A DNA stretch of 64,000 nucleotides. It comes from Rana temporaria. Its lineage: Eukaryota > Chordata > Amphibia > Anura > Ranidae. Shown here piece by piece: positions 45,423 through 56,495 of this stretch (position 1 is its first letter; each line of letters begins with the position of its first letter). Position numbers and translations under genes: made by a program. The notes beneath the pieces are model-generated. The model searched no databases. It worked only from the letters and a program-made list of their open reading frames with translations, and had not been told where the DNA came from. The DNA lies in the NCBI RefSeq assembly GCF_905171775.1, contig NC_053492.1, forward strand, positions 279,960,938 through 280,024,937, in the 5' to 3' direction.

Positions 45423-46832
45423 GGTCCTTTGTTACCATTTCTTTACATCACTAAGGGTACCTGTTAATTAGGCCCACACCTATGATATGGCTGTTTAAAA
45501 TGTGTTCTAGGATGCTCTTTGTTATTTCATTGTTAACTGCCCTTTATTATGTACTCATTTTTGGACCCTATTGTTGCCTGTACTTTTTAGGTATTGTTTC
45601 TGTTGTATTTTCATTGTGATTATTTCCCCTTGTGTGTCATCTCCCTTCCCTTCACCTCGGGCCCTGGGGGTCGTGTGTGCATCACTGGTGCCGACATTAT
45701 TTTCCCCCCACCCTCCCCCCCTTTTTTCCCGAAGGGGGGGGGGGGGGGTGGGAGGATGCTGCTGTTCTCCTAAGGCCTGGCGCACGTATGCCTACCTCCT
45801 GGTTTCCTCCCGGGGGGGATGGCATACATAGACCCTGGTCCATACCACACCGTGGTTTGTGACCTTAGGGTCTTTTTGAGCGCCAGCAGGGAATCCGGTG
45901 CAGCACGGTGAATTGGTTTCCTCCCCCAGTTTTCGGGGGAGACTACACTTCCCCTTCGAGTGAGGTGATCACCGTGACTTAATCCATTTTCCCTGGACCT
46001 GATTGGGCGATTATGTATATGCATACACATATACTGATATTCATATTTTAGGGTAGTGGCCACCATTATTTGGTGACCCCCATCCGCATCTATATACATT
46101 TTACAACTTTATTATTTTGACCCCTTTTTTCTTCCTCCTCTGGGTTAGGCATTGGTTTGGCTACATTTCCTTCATTGCAGTCACTAGTCTTTGATCACAC
46201 CTATTTCCTGATCCTGCGTCTCGCTGGGCGCCCCTTGACGGCACAGTATGCTGTGTATGTCACGTTTTTTGTGGTGGTCTCTGATCACAGGCACTCCCCC
46301 CTGCCTGTTTGCTACTTCTCCGCCTCCTTTGGGCGGTCCGTGTTTGGAACGGGCGCGGTGACGTCACACGCTGACCGCCGTCGCCAGGTCTCGCGATCAC
46401 TTCCGCCCTCGATTGGGCGGTTTGCGGCATGACCAGGCGTATTGACGTCATGCGCTGGTCGTCGCCGCCCCCAACGCCCACCAAGCTACACTCCCTATCT
46501 CCGTGATTACACGGAGACGCGGCCTCTGGCTCCAATCAGATAGAGGGGGCGTTATCTCCTCTGCCCCTAACCACACCCCCCACTGGGTATTTAATCACAG
46601 CGCTGCCATATTCTGACAGCGCTGGCTGACCCTGGTCACCTATGACTGATCCTCTGAATAGGTGAGTGGTTCTTCTAATTTCCAAGACCTATGGGGCTCT
46701 GCCTTCCCAGGTCCTCCTGATGGCATCATTAAACAAACATTTTTTCTTTTTACTCTATACTGTGTCCCCTGTAGATCTTTGGACCAAATAAGTGTCAGTA
46801 CACTTCTATTTCTCCTGATCTCTGGGACCGCT
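45423..46832. other. Non-coding 3' region of the Penelope-like element
   Basis: It includes C- and G-rich tracts (45700-45750) and a CpG-rich block (46330-46560) with TGACGTCA-type words, which may act as the promoter or leader of the long repeat. ORFs here are not credible. Confidence 0.5.
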
Positions 46833-47758
46833 GCCGGCTTACCCCCTGCTTCTCTGCAGTTATACAGCTGGTCTAGACTTTCAAGGTAACCCACTTGAGC
46901 ATTTTTTTTCTCTTGTGTTACAAATATATTTTTCCCATATCCTACTTGCTCAGCATAAGTTTTACCCACATATTTTTGTGTTTCCTTTTTAGGAGCTTTG
47001 CCCATCAACTACAATTAAGACCTCTTTCCCAGTGGCTACGTTGTGGCTTTTTTTGGATGATTGGAACCATAACTCCATTTTGCTACTGACTGCTACCATG
47101 TCTTGTCTCCAAGCCATCTAAGCCCCCTGCTAGGTATAGCCCCCCTCCATATTCATTTTTCATGTACACCCCTACTTTATTTACCTTACCCTTGATATAC
47201 ATAAATTATATTATTTTCCTTGCCTTTGCAAGAGTCACGTGTGTAATTTCCACACCCCCTCCTGCTCGCCCAGGGTTTGCCTTCTAGGAGTCCTGGGACC
47301 TCTTTTGTGTCCCTTTTGGCTTTTCCCTATACACCTTAGGGATTCGGTACCTTGATGCTCTCCGGTCCTCGCGGTCCATACACGTGGTGATTGGTACGTG
47401 TTTTGTATATTGTGCAGATTTTAAATCTTTTGCTTTTTCTTTTCTTGTATATGTACACAATTTTGTAATTTACTTTATTATAATCTCTATTACATACAGT
47501 ATAATAACTCGCACGGACTCTGGCCCCTGAAGAAGGGACGGAACCTCGAAACGCGTAGGGCCTGAACCCATCCCTGTGAATATACAAAACCACCCACTGA
47601 TGAACCTTGTTTTTAAACTACTGTGTTGTTCTCTATATATACAAAAAACATTTTTTCATTTTCTTTTGGAATCTTCTCATATAATACATTTTATAATACC
47701 CTATACTCTCTTCATTTTTGTTGCCGTTAAAGCCCCATCCTGGGGGAACTTCTCCTTT
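46833..47758 (+). repeat. Right inverted arm (Penelope pLTR-type repeat)
   Basis: It begins GCCGGCTTACCCCCTGC and ends GGGGGAACTTCTCCTTT. Positions in the two arms add to a constant 91595, showing there are no internal gaps. Confidence 0.85.
47522..47562 (+). ncRNA. Hammerhead-ribozyme-like motif, right arm
   Basis: In order: GGCCC (stem I, 47522-47526), CTGAAGA matching the CUGANGA core (47527-47533), one extra A, GGG...CTC as stem II with a G-U pair (47535-47537 with 47545-47547), GAAA (47548-47551), then ACGCGT. The outer A-T of ACGCGT fits positions 15.1 and 16.1, and its palindrome could pair between two molecules. A at 47557 would be the cleavage base, followed by GGGCC closing stem I. 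Hammerheads are known from Penelope long repeats. The extra A and weak stem II may reduce activity. Confidence 0.45.
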
Positions 47759-48060
47759 TTCCTACTTAAACCAGGGGTGTTGGCAACTTTTTAAGGTCTT
47801 CCAGATAAAATACTCTCCTTTCAATGTATATATTTTTAAGTATTTTGTAATAAAAATCCATTGTTTTACATGAACCACCTCATACTATGCCTACATAGTC
47901 CGTTTTTTTTTTTTTTTTGAGAAGCTAGTTTAGCTTCTCTTCTTTTTATCTGAAGCCACCTTTTGTTATTTTCTTGACATGGAGAACTTGGACTTTAAAT
48001 TGACAGATCAGTTAATATTGGAACACTAAAGTTGTTACATTATTTTTGGGTTCAGGGACT
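47759..48060. other. No recognised feature
   Basis: This is a short unique stretch with a poly-T run, and GAAGCTAGTTTAGCTTC forms a small hairpin near 47920. Confidence 0.45.
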
Positions 48061-48426
48061 TAGGGCCCTTTCACATCAGCGGACCGTATGTCTGTTTTTT
48101 CATCCATCCATTTACGGATAAAAAAGGGACATACATGTATCCTGATCTCATCGGTGTCCGCTATGCTCCAATTCTGCAGATGGAGGAAAATCCTATTTTT
48201 CCATTTGTCTGCAGAGCGGATTGGGTGAACACGGATAGACGGTCTGTGTTTATCCGATTCCCCCATATGGGAGAGCGGAGATCTGACAGGGCGGTCCCTG
48301 CACAGTGTGCAGGGACCGCCCTGTCATCTGCCGGCTCAGCGGGGATCAACGGAGCGATCCCTGCTGAGCAAGCGGATAAGAAAAGTACGGATCCTCATGG
48401 GATCCATATGTCTGAAAGGAGCCTTG
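48061..48426. repeat. Foldback MITE with GGGCCCTTTCACA-type termini
   Basis: Left GGGCCCTTTCACATCAGCGG and right CTGAAAGGAGCCTTGG are imperfectly inverted. The centre is a perfect 20-bp-arm hairpin at 48285-48325. Confidence 0.65.
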
Positions 48427-48800
48427 GATGCATGCTTTTGGAGCTCTTGTTAACATAGTGACTAGAAATTTCTATAGAAGAGGGCTTGGGGAATGACTCT
48501 GACTCTGACCACTTTAATGAAATAAAGAATAAACCTTTAAGTTTGGGATTTGTGATGAAGTCAGACATGCAGACAGCTTCAGTTTTAAACAAGTAAAACA
48601 CTTGATGCATTACAGGCATATCCCTCTTTTAAGTACACAATAGGGTTTATTTATTAAAGCTGGAAAGTGTAAAACCAGGCTCACTTCTGCATAGAAACCA
48701 TTGAACTTCCAGGTTTTATTACCATAGCTTAAAGTGGGATCCGGGCATAATTTTTTTTTGCAAGCTAAAATTAATCACATTAAATAGTCCCTAAAACATA

Positions 48801-49637
48801 ATAAAGGGGTTGTAAAGGTACAAAAAAATTCCCTAATAGCTTTACCTTAGTGCAGTCCTCCTTCACTTACCTCATCCTTCCATTTTGCTTTTGAATGTCC
48901 TTATTTCTTCTGAGAAATCCTCACTTCCTGTTCTTCTGTCTGTAACTACACACAGTAATGCGGGGCAAGCAGGAGAGTCAGGACGCCCACTAACACATAG
49001 CTCCTTTCTCTATCTGCAAAGTAGAGAAGTGTCCTGACTTGCCTGCTCGCCTCTCCCCCCTCAAGAGGCTTTCTCCACATCAGGGAGAAAGCCTTGCATT
49101 ACTGTGTGGAGTTACAGACAGAAAAACAGGAAGTGAGGATTTCTCAGAAGAAATAAGGACATTTAGGCTTCATTTCCATAGACGTTTTTACAGCCACTTT
49201 TTTTAGTCTTTTTTACAGTTTAAAAACGCTTGTCCATTTTTTTTTTTTGAGTTGGAGCTCAAAAATGCAGCTATAGCGTTTTTAGCGTTTTCGCGTGTTT
49301 TTGCACGTTTTTGAGCGTTTTTTAACGTCTGCCCTTTTTACAGCTCTAAGGCTGGAGCTTCAGAATGCACTGGTCCTGGTTTTTTTTTTGCAGCTTAAAA
49401 ATGGCTCAGCCATCTACAGCTCAAAAATGTCATGGTGGGCATGAGGCCATAGATTAACATGGAGAGCCGTTTTTGAGCTGCAAAAAAAGCTCAGAAAAGT
49501 GGCTGTAAAAACGTCCAAAAATGTCCATGGAAATGAAGCCTTGTAAGCAAAATCGAAGGATGAGGTAAGTGAATGAGGACTGTACTAAGGTAAAGAAAGC
49601 TATTTAGGGGAAACAATTACCTTTACAACCCCTTTAA
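48801..49637. repeat. Third-level foldback MITE in the nest
   Basis: Left ATAAAGGGGTTGTAAAGGTA and right TACCTTTACAACCCCTTTAA are inverted. Long arms include CTTCTGAGAAATCCTCACTTCC and its complement. Confidence 0.75.
49165..49541. repeat. Innermost foldback MITE in the nest
   Basis: Left AGGCTTCATTTCCATAGACG and right CCATGGAAATGAAGCCT are inverted. It interrupts the right arm of the third-level element between AAGGACATT and GTAAGCAAAAT, which are contiguous (in complement) in the left arm. Confidence 0.75.
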
Positions 49638-50098
49638 TAGTTATCCAATCATTCCAGAAATCATTGCAAACATTTGCCTTATATCCTCCAGCTCATGTTG
49701 TGGCCGTATCCATCATATGTGTAGACATGTGAAGCCCAGTTCCTTTTTCTTCCTGGTTTTCAGGGAGAGGTGCACACTAGGCGATTTTTAGGCACAGTAA
49801 TGCCCAGAGACTCATAATTTCCCAGGAGGCAATGGGGTCTTATGACAGGAAGTTGAACCACCTAGAACCAGGAACTATGCAGATTACGAAATTTGCCTAG
49901 TAACAGCCAGATAGAAGTGAGTAAAACTTTTTTTTTTTTACATTAAAGGCAAGCTGTTAATAGAAAGTTCATTTTTAGGGTGGAACTGCAATTTAATTGA
50001 ACGAGCTGGAGTTAGAAGCTCATTGATTTCTATGCAGAAGTGAGCCTGATTTTGTACTTTCCAGCTTTAGTAAATAAACCCCATTGTGTACTTAAAAG

Positions 50099-51226
50099 TG
50101 GAGTATTGCTGTACATAGTTCAAAAGGGGACATTCTATTATAAGATGTTATTGTGCTTCCACAGGTTTAGTGGAGGGCTTTATGATTCCTTTCTTCAGCC
50201 CACTTCACCATAACATTTGTGTGAAAATGCAAATATTTACTTGTACTTTGGTTCCTTTTTCTGGGATGTAATATATTTTAACACATTCCCATGAAATACT
50301 TAAAAAAATGGGTTTTATTGTATGCAGTATAAAAATCTGATGCCCTAATGATAAAACTGATCTATACTGAAGAAATGCTATCCTGTGTTTGCTTGGCAGC
50401 ATTTTTCTCTGTATTTGTAATCAATAAAATCAAAGATTGTTTTCGTTCTGATGTTTGGAACCCAGATTACAAAACCACACAACTAATGTGTTGATATTCC
50501 TTCATGTAGTGCAAGCTAAAATGTAGTTTGTCATCTTACAGACAGATCGATTTCTAAAGAGGCGCCAAAATGACTTAGTGACCTTTTTTCTTGTCGGTTT
50601 CTAATAGCTTCATGTGCCATCAATTAGGGCGAGTGACAGTCTCTTGAAAAAATGTCCTCCTGAATAAAGCCTCTATGTCTTTGATACGCTTCAACATTTC
50701 CTCTGGCTTCTTCCATATCACTTGCAGTGTACACAGATTTCCATATGCATTAATCACGATGAGGCACACATTATGTAGTCAGTAGAACCTAAGAAGTGCT
50801 GATATTACAGGAGAAACAGAATTACAAGAAAAAACAATGTTGATAACCAGCTGAAATTTAAGGGAACCTATACAAAGAAAATATAGTGATTACATTGCTG
50901 ACCTCTCCTTCTGAAACTATTAGTTGCCTATCTTATACTGAATAAATTGTTTTAGTGACTTTGGAGTAACTAACCAAAAGCACATGGAGTGACTAGATCT
51001 CATACTAAATAGTATGTATTCGTTAGCAAGAAGTACTGGCTATAAAAATGTACCAACATCTTGCAAAACTAGAGTGCTATTAATTGAAGGTAGCTTTCAT
51101 TCCATATTATATTTTTTTTAAAAGGGGGACAAGGATTTGCCACAATAATATAATTGTATCTACAGTTAGCCTTTAGCTGATTCAAAACCCTCCCAAAATG
51201 GCACACTTTCTAACTCAAAAAGTTTA
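50099..51226. other. Unique intronic sequence, possible conserved element
   Basis: No repeat was recognised. The 50540-50790 segment is complex, non-repetitive and could be conserved. No ORF of note. Confidence 0.35.
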
Positions 51227-51234
51227 ATCACCAA

Positions 51235-52463
51235 TAGGGATGAGCCGAACACCCCCCTGTTCGGTTCGCACCAGAACCTTCGAACGGACCGAACGTTCGC
51301 GCGAACATTTAGAACCCCATTGATGTTTATGGGACTAGAATGTTCGAATTCAAAAGTGCTAATTTTAAAGCCTAATATGCAAGTTATTGTTGTAAAACGT
51401 CTTTGAGAACCCGGGTCTTGACCCAGGGAACATGTATCAATGGAAAATCTCCTGAAAAAACTACAGTTTTTATAACTTTTTTCCATTGATACATGTTCCC
51501 TCGGGCAAGACCCGGGTTCTCAAAGACGTTTTCACAGGCATACTACAGACACCCAGCAGGTACAATATTTAAAGGAATTTTTCAGTTTTTATTTTATTTA
51601 TTTAAGCATCATTAAAATCACTGCTCCTGAATCTTTAGGTGCAAACTACAGAGCACACGGCCAGTACACACCAAGTAGCTTTAGGTGCAAACTACAGAGC
51701 ACACGGCCAGTACACACCAAGTAGCTTTAGGTGCAAACTACAGAGGACATAGGCAATAAACCATGTGAGAATACTGCAGCTAGCACAATCACCTGCCTGC
51801 CAGTAAATTAGGAAGAACTGATCTAGCTAAACTTTACAGTGTATACCAGAGATATGCAATTAGCGGACCTCCAGCTGTTCCAAAACTACAAGTCCCATCA
51901 TGCCTCTGCCTTTGGGTGTCATGCTTGTTGCTGTCAGAGTCTTGCTATGCCTCATGGGACTTGTAGTTCTGCAACAGCTGGAGGTCTGCCAATTGCTTAT
52001 CCCTGGTGTATACATATATGTACAACACCTGGGATGCATTCATATCCTCTACACACTGTAACATTAACTGACTAGCCTGCCTGCCTGCTCTATCTACCTG
52101 CAAAAAATTACACCCTTTCTGTCCTCTCTTAACCACCGCAACACACTACACATGGCCGACCTGCAGGCGGCCTTTTATAGTGTGGGGCGTGTACTAAACC
52201 CCATGAGCCATAATTGGCCAAAGCCACCCTGGCTTTGGCCAATTATGGCTCTCCGTTTTTTGCAAGCTGTGATTGGCCAAGCATGCGGGTCATAGTGCAT
52301 GCTTGGCCAATCATCAGCCAGCGATGCTGCAGTGAATTATGGTCTGTGAAACGTAACTCGAATTTGGCGCGAACGACCCGTTTTGTTCGTATTACGATGA
52401 ACGATCGAACATACGATGTTCGAGTCGAACATGAGTTCGACTCGAATACAAAGCTCATCCCTA
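51235..52463. mobile_element. hAT-type non-autonomous element, TAGGGATGAG family (long form)
   Basis: It starts TAGGGATGAGCCGAACACCC and ends AAAGCTCATCCCTA. Perfect 8-bp duplications ATCACCAA flank it (51227-51234 and 52464-52471). It is 1229 bp long. It includes a few copies of a 46-bp minisatellite unit (51625-51750) and a hairpin CATAATTGGCCAAAGCC with its complement near 52210. There is no transposase. Confidence 0.85.
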
Positions 52464-52471
52464 ATCACCAA

Positions 52472-52853
52472 CAGATTGAATTATCACTATTATTTCTCTA
52501 GGATTCCTATAAACCCACAGGCATCACTAATGGTTACAGCTAGGTCACAATGATGCCCTGTAATATACACAGAAAAGTGACCCTGGAAATGTCATTCTCT
52601 TCTATGTTCTTCAAATTTCACATTAAATGGATATTATGATTGTAAAGTAACCCAGGGTTAGAAGGTTGAAACATAAAATGTTGCAGGATGCATGTGCCCT
52701 TTGGGCCACCAGATGAAAATTACTAGAGTAGGATGACCAGACAAGTCTATAACGTAAAGGTAAAGCCAAAACCCTTTATTTTAGTTTCATGTGGCAGGAC
52801 TGTAATCAGTTTATCTCAGTATTACTTTATTTCTGTTCTAATTTTCATTATTC
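52472..52853. other. No recognised feature
   Basis: This is unique intronic sequence. Confidence 0.45.
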
Positions 52854-53030
52854 TTAAAGAGGTTGTAAACCTGCCTGTGTAATTTATACCTATAGGTAAG
52901 TCTAGAATAAGGCTTACCTATAGGTACTGTAAATTTCCCCTAAACATGTGCAGTTTAGGAGATATTTACTGTATACTGCGCCAATGATGTCATTGGAGCC
53001 TGTGCCGTTTCTTCAGGAGCATTTGCTTAT
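52854..53030. repeat. TTAA MITE fragment
   Basis: TTAAAGAGGTTGTAAACCTG is the left terminus of the TTAA family. ATAGGTAAG words and their complement form a short hairpin. The right end is missing. Confidence 0.4.
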
Positions 53031-54576
53031 CACGTAAAATGATGAAGAAACACTTCCATATTTGCTCTGCATACTGCTGCAGTGTTATAGCCGTTTTCAA
53101 CTGGAAAGTTTCCTATTCAGGATCTTGGAGCTGATACATTTATTGGGGCTAAAGTAGGATGTCCTCCCGCTGTGTGTGTGGGCTGTGTCCTCTGCCCGAT
53201 GTACTATGTGTCGGGCTCCGTTCCCCACGAGTTAGATTTTCTGCCTTTCCTCGGTTTAGTTTGCCATACCAGTCTCTTAAAACTTTTAGAAGTCAGAGGA
53301 TCTGCATGACTACCAAACAACCAACATTTTTAGGAGGTTTGCTATGCCTTCCTTTAGTGCACATTTTTCCCTTAAGGAATGGGTACTTAGGTTGACTTCT
53401 TCCGAGAAGTACTTATCGGCTGCTGTATTTAACTGTTTTTTGTTTATTATTATTTATTGAAAATCCAATTTCCCTCCCCTACTCATTGGTAAGTGTTTTT
53501 ATTGATGCATTATGAGGCTGTACCTTTTCTAAAATATGTGTGACTGAGTGCCACAATGTCTTGTTATCCAAAAGTATAATATCTGGTTTAGAATTTGGAT
53601 AAACTACAATGTCTTTATTTTTCCCACAGGACACTTTCAATTGCTTAAGCCAATGTTTGCCTCTTAATTGCTGTTAAAATATATATTTATGGAAAGATGT
53701 CTTTAATTACACGTTTTAGTTTGTTCACACTCATTGCCAGTTATTTAGCAACAAATGGCAGATGAAGCGAGCTAGATAAGACTAAAATAGCAATTTATTT
53801 ACAGGCTGCACACAGCATGCTCAAGGGGAACTCAAAGGCATAAGTAAATTATACATAAAACCAGATTTTCATTTACTGGGTGGTAGGTTTGTGGATCCTT
53901 TTCAAGGTTGTTCAAAGGCAAATACTTCTTACATATAACTATGTACAAGGAGTGCCGTTTCTGGTTTTATCCTTGATATTCTCAGAACAACTCCATTGAC
54001 ATTGGACATATAATCTTTCTTCACTGTTGTTCGGGTCTCTTACTAGAAGATCCTCATCCATCTTTGGTTGTGCAGTCTACTCATTTGTCATCAGCCAGTG
54101 TGTTCTCAACATGTTCCTGTGAGATCTTGATACAGCATGTGACTCCTTTCTTGTGCAATATCACAGAGGTGCATAAGCTGAAGGTTGAGAGCCCAAATGG
54201 GGTACTATAAAAGGTTTTGAGCCAGGTAGGTCAATAATCTCACTTTTTAGAGTCGAATAAACAATACAGCATGGTCACCGAAACTCCCACAGCCTGACAA
54301 GTGACCAGTTTAGGAATATCACTACACTTATAAGGTAATCATGCTGCTAACTCTGCTCTTTACAGCTGTCAGCAAGTTAGATTGACAACATTATGTACTA
54401 GAACCTGTCTGGATTCTCCAACAGTCCCTCTCCATTAAGGACTCAGTTGAATAGCTGAATTTAATGATAATATGTTGCCCACCTAGAGCCCAATTTGAAG
54501 CCAGTTCATACTGAAAATATCATGCTTTTGTCCTGTTTATTCACATACAGTAAGTACTTTTTATTTTATTTTTCAG
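53031..54576. other. Intron 3' part before CLVS2 exon
   Basis: This is unique sequence. 53620-53780 is complex and rich in TAATTGC/TTAATTA words, a composition often seen in conserved non-coding elements, but conservation cannot be judged here. Confidence 0.35.
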
Positions 54577-54687
54577 GATAGTTTTCCAGCTCGATTTGGA
54601 GGAATCCATTTTGTCAATCAGCCATGGTATATTCATGCTTTATACACAGTTATTCGGCCCTTCCTAAAGGAAAAGACAAGGAAGAGG
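54577..54687 (+). CDS. CLVS2: Clavesin-2 exon, CRAL-TRIO domain continued
   Basis: The exon is 111 bp, exactly 37 codons, from DSFPARFGGIHFVNQPWYI to EKTRKR. It lies between a TTTCAG acceptor and a GTAACT donor, and both junctions are phase 0. The motif pattern R-x-x-x-I-H-x-V-N-x-P-W is the typical Sec14/CRAL-TRIO segment lining the lipid-binding pocket. Joined to the previous exon it continues the protein with no gap and no stop. No damage is visible, and the flanking introns are 37.6 kb upstream and 1.58 kb downstream. Confidence 0.94.
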
Positions 54688-55034
54688 GTAACTTTATTAT
54701 ATCACATGATAACGTGTTAAACATTTATTTTTTTACCATAACCGAACAATATCGCTTCTTAATCTAGTGTGTAAGCATGACTGATATTATGTTTTTTCAT
54801 GTTTAGTGATGCATTAGACTAGAGCGGCAGAAAAGTAACTTAGATCTGTCAAATCATAAAAGAGGACACCGTAGCTTTCATAGCTATTGTTATAACAGTG
54901 TGCATATATCAACAAAGGCATGAAATTTAACACTAAGTTATTGGGCAACAGTATTTTCAGTGATAGTGAGCCTTTGTGAATCTTTAGTTTTATACCCTAG
55001 ATGTGAAACAAGGCATTGCAATCATAATTCTCTC

Positions 55035-55270
55035 CTAAAGTGGAAGTAAACCCTCCTATTGTTTTCAGCCAAGGAAGCTGCCATCTTGGCCTCTGTTTAA
55101 TCTGCAACTGCCACGATGCCGCACATGTGATCAGTTATGAAACCAGTCATTGGATGATTTGACAGTTTGGTTGAGAGCACAAGCAAATGAGACATCTAGC
55201 ATTTCCGGCAGGCCGGGAATGTTAACTGTTTTTTTAAACTATCAAATAGATGGGTATACTTCCGCTTTAA
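55035..55270. repeat. Short TTAA-type MITE in CLVS2 intron
   Basis: Left CTAAAGTGGAAGTAAACCC and right GGGTATACTTCCGCTTTAA are inverted around a 200-bp centre. Confidence 0.7.
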
Positions 55271-56271
55271 CAAACAGTTTGGACCTATGGAGCCTATGTG
55301 TATTGTCCTAGTAAGTGCATAAGGGATAAAAGTGCATTATTTGATAATCACAGCCAACACAGGGCCTGGAGGAGATGAATCATTTTTTAACTCAGGACAG
55401 GCGTATTCAAGCCCACTAAACATGGTTCAAATCTCGGCTGGTTCAGCAGGAACCAGCAGAGATTCTAACTGTTAATGGGCTGGCTAAATGTACAAAGTTG
55501 ATCAACTGATCAACTTGAGCAACTTGCTGGATTCCCTTGTGATTATCACTGTCTTCTCCTGGCAGGGACGTCTTCCCCCAGCCACCCTCCCTCTCCCACC
55601 AAAAACAGACAATGGCTTGGAAAGGAGCACACTGTCTATGTTGATGGGGGAATCCTGTGAATTTCTATGATTTTTTCTGTGGTTCAGCTCTGTACATGTA
55701 CACTTACTACAGTGTAAACAGCAGGAAAAAACTCAACACCTATGTTTGAACCATAAGCCTGAATTAGGTAAGGTGGACAACTATCTATATTCACCGCACC
55801 TAATTCCTTGCTACTGGAAATGCAGCATCTCATTCCAAAGTTAACTTTTTAAATAAAGTGAGATCCTGGTGTCTTTTAAAAACAGTACATGTACCTTTTA
55901 CTTATCAATATATTGAAGGTGAATATCTAGGGATCCACTATTTTAAAGTAGGCTTCCAGTTCCTTTTTTTGGGGGGGTTGGGGTCCCTACTAATATATAT
56001 ACCAGACCCTCATCTAGGATAAGGCTCTGGTATATAAGAAGGGAATCTCTGGCTTACAAGCAAAACAGAGCACTGGGGAAAAGTATTTACCAAAAATTTA
56101 AACACCATTTGCTTTTCTTTGTATATGTCAGTTTTGCTGTAGTAGGTTGTATACAAAGTACTAATGTGTCACTTCACAGGTAGGTTCGGGAAACTGAAGT
56201 GGTTAAATGTGTCCATTACATGCTCCTAAACACCAGTTACACATTTCTAAATAATGCCTTTTTTTTTACAG
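55271..56271. other. CLVS2 intron, no recognised feature
   Basis: This is unique sequence containing a TATATATACCAGA / TCTGGTATATA small inverted pair near 55995-56035. Confidence 0.45.
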
Positions 56272-56495
56272 ATATTTTTACATGGTAATAATCTCAACAG
56301 TTTGCATCAGCTGATCCACCCAGAGATCCTACCTTCTGAGTTTGGAGGAATGTTGCCCCCATATGACATGGGAACATGGGCAAGAACACTTTTGGATCAC
56401 GAGTATGATGATGAAACTGATTATAATGTGGACTCATATACTATGCCAACAAAAGTGGAAGTGGAAAAAGATTTATCTCCTAAAAACATGAAGAG
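56272..56495 (+). CDS. CLVS2: Clavesin-2 exon, end of CRAL-TRIO domain and C-terminal tail
   Basis: This 224-bp exon encodes 74 residues plus two bases, from IFLHGNNLNSLHQLIHPEI through FGGMLPPYDMGTWARTLL to an acidic tail rich in D, E and Y. It has a TTTACAG acceptor and a GTATGT donor. It ends with AG, and the next exon supplies A to complete Arg. The G-N-N-L-x-x-L-H and LP-x-E-F-G-G segments are the C-terminal hallmark of CRAL-TRIO proteins. The tail sequence HEYDDETDYNVDSYTMP resembles clavesin-2 more than clavesin-1 as I recall them. An alignment of both paralogues would settle the paralogue. Confidence 0.94.

Larger units (their letters stand above)
43837..47758. mobile_element. Penelope-like retroelement with inverted long repeats, 5' truncated
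   Basis: Near-identical inverted arms of about 926 bp (43837-44762 and 46833-47758) enclose a segment that begins inside the Penelope ORF. The ORF tail encodes the GIY-YIG endonuclease diagnostic of canonical Penelope-like elements. After it comes about 1.4 kb of non-coding sequence leading into the right arm. Each arm carries a hammerhead-like motif, as reported for Penelope long repeats in animals. The RT domain has been lost by 5' truncation at the left arm junction (44762/44763). Terminal long repeats in inverted orientation with 5' truncation are usual for this group (family knowledge). Confidence 0.8.
48729..49996. repeat. Second-level TTAA MITE in the nest
   Basis: It starts TTAAAGTGGGATCCGGGC and ends GGGTGGAACTGCAATTTAA, with TTAA at each limit (48729-48732 and 49993-49996). 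Confidence 0.65.
48626..50098. repeat. Outer MITE of a four-level nest
   Basis: Termini CTTTTAAGTACACAATAGGG and CCCATTGTGTACTTAAAAG are inverted. Inner arms CTGGAAAGTGTAAAACCAGG and CTGATTTTGTACTTTCCAG continue the symmetry until it is broken at TTAA 48729. Confidence 0.75.
16989..54576 (+). other. CLVS2: 37.6-kb CLVS2 intron filled with mobile elements
   Basis: The intron is defined by the GTGAGA donor at 16989 and the TTTCAG acceptor ending at 54576; flanking exons are both phase 0. It holds the L1 and L2-like fragments, the Ngaro-like and Penelope-like elements, Tc1, hAT and TTAA MITEs, and the 2.8-kb tandem duplication described separately. No host exon was recognised inside it. Confidence 0.85.

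Noticed and set aside
46640..47008. 122-codon minus-strand ORF in the Penelope arm (also at 44587)
   Set aside because: The arm is a non-coding long repeat; the two copies share the frame because the arms are copies, and no family similarity is seen.
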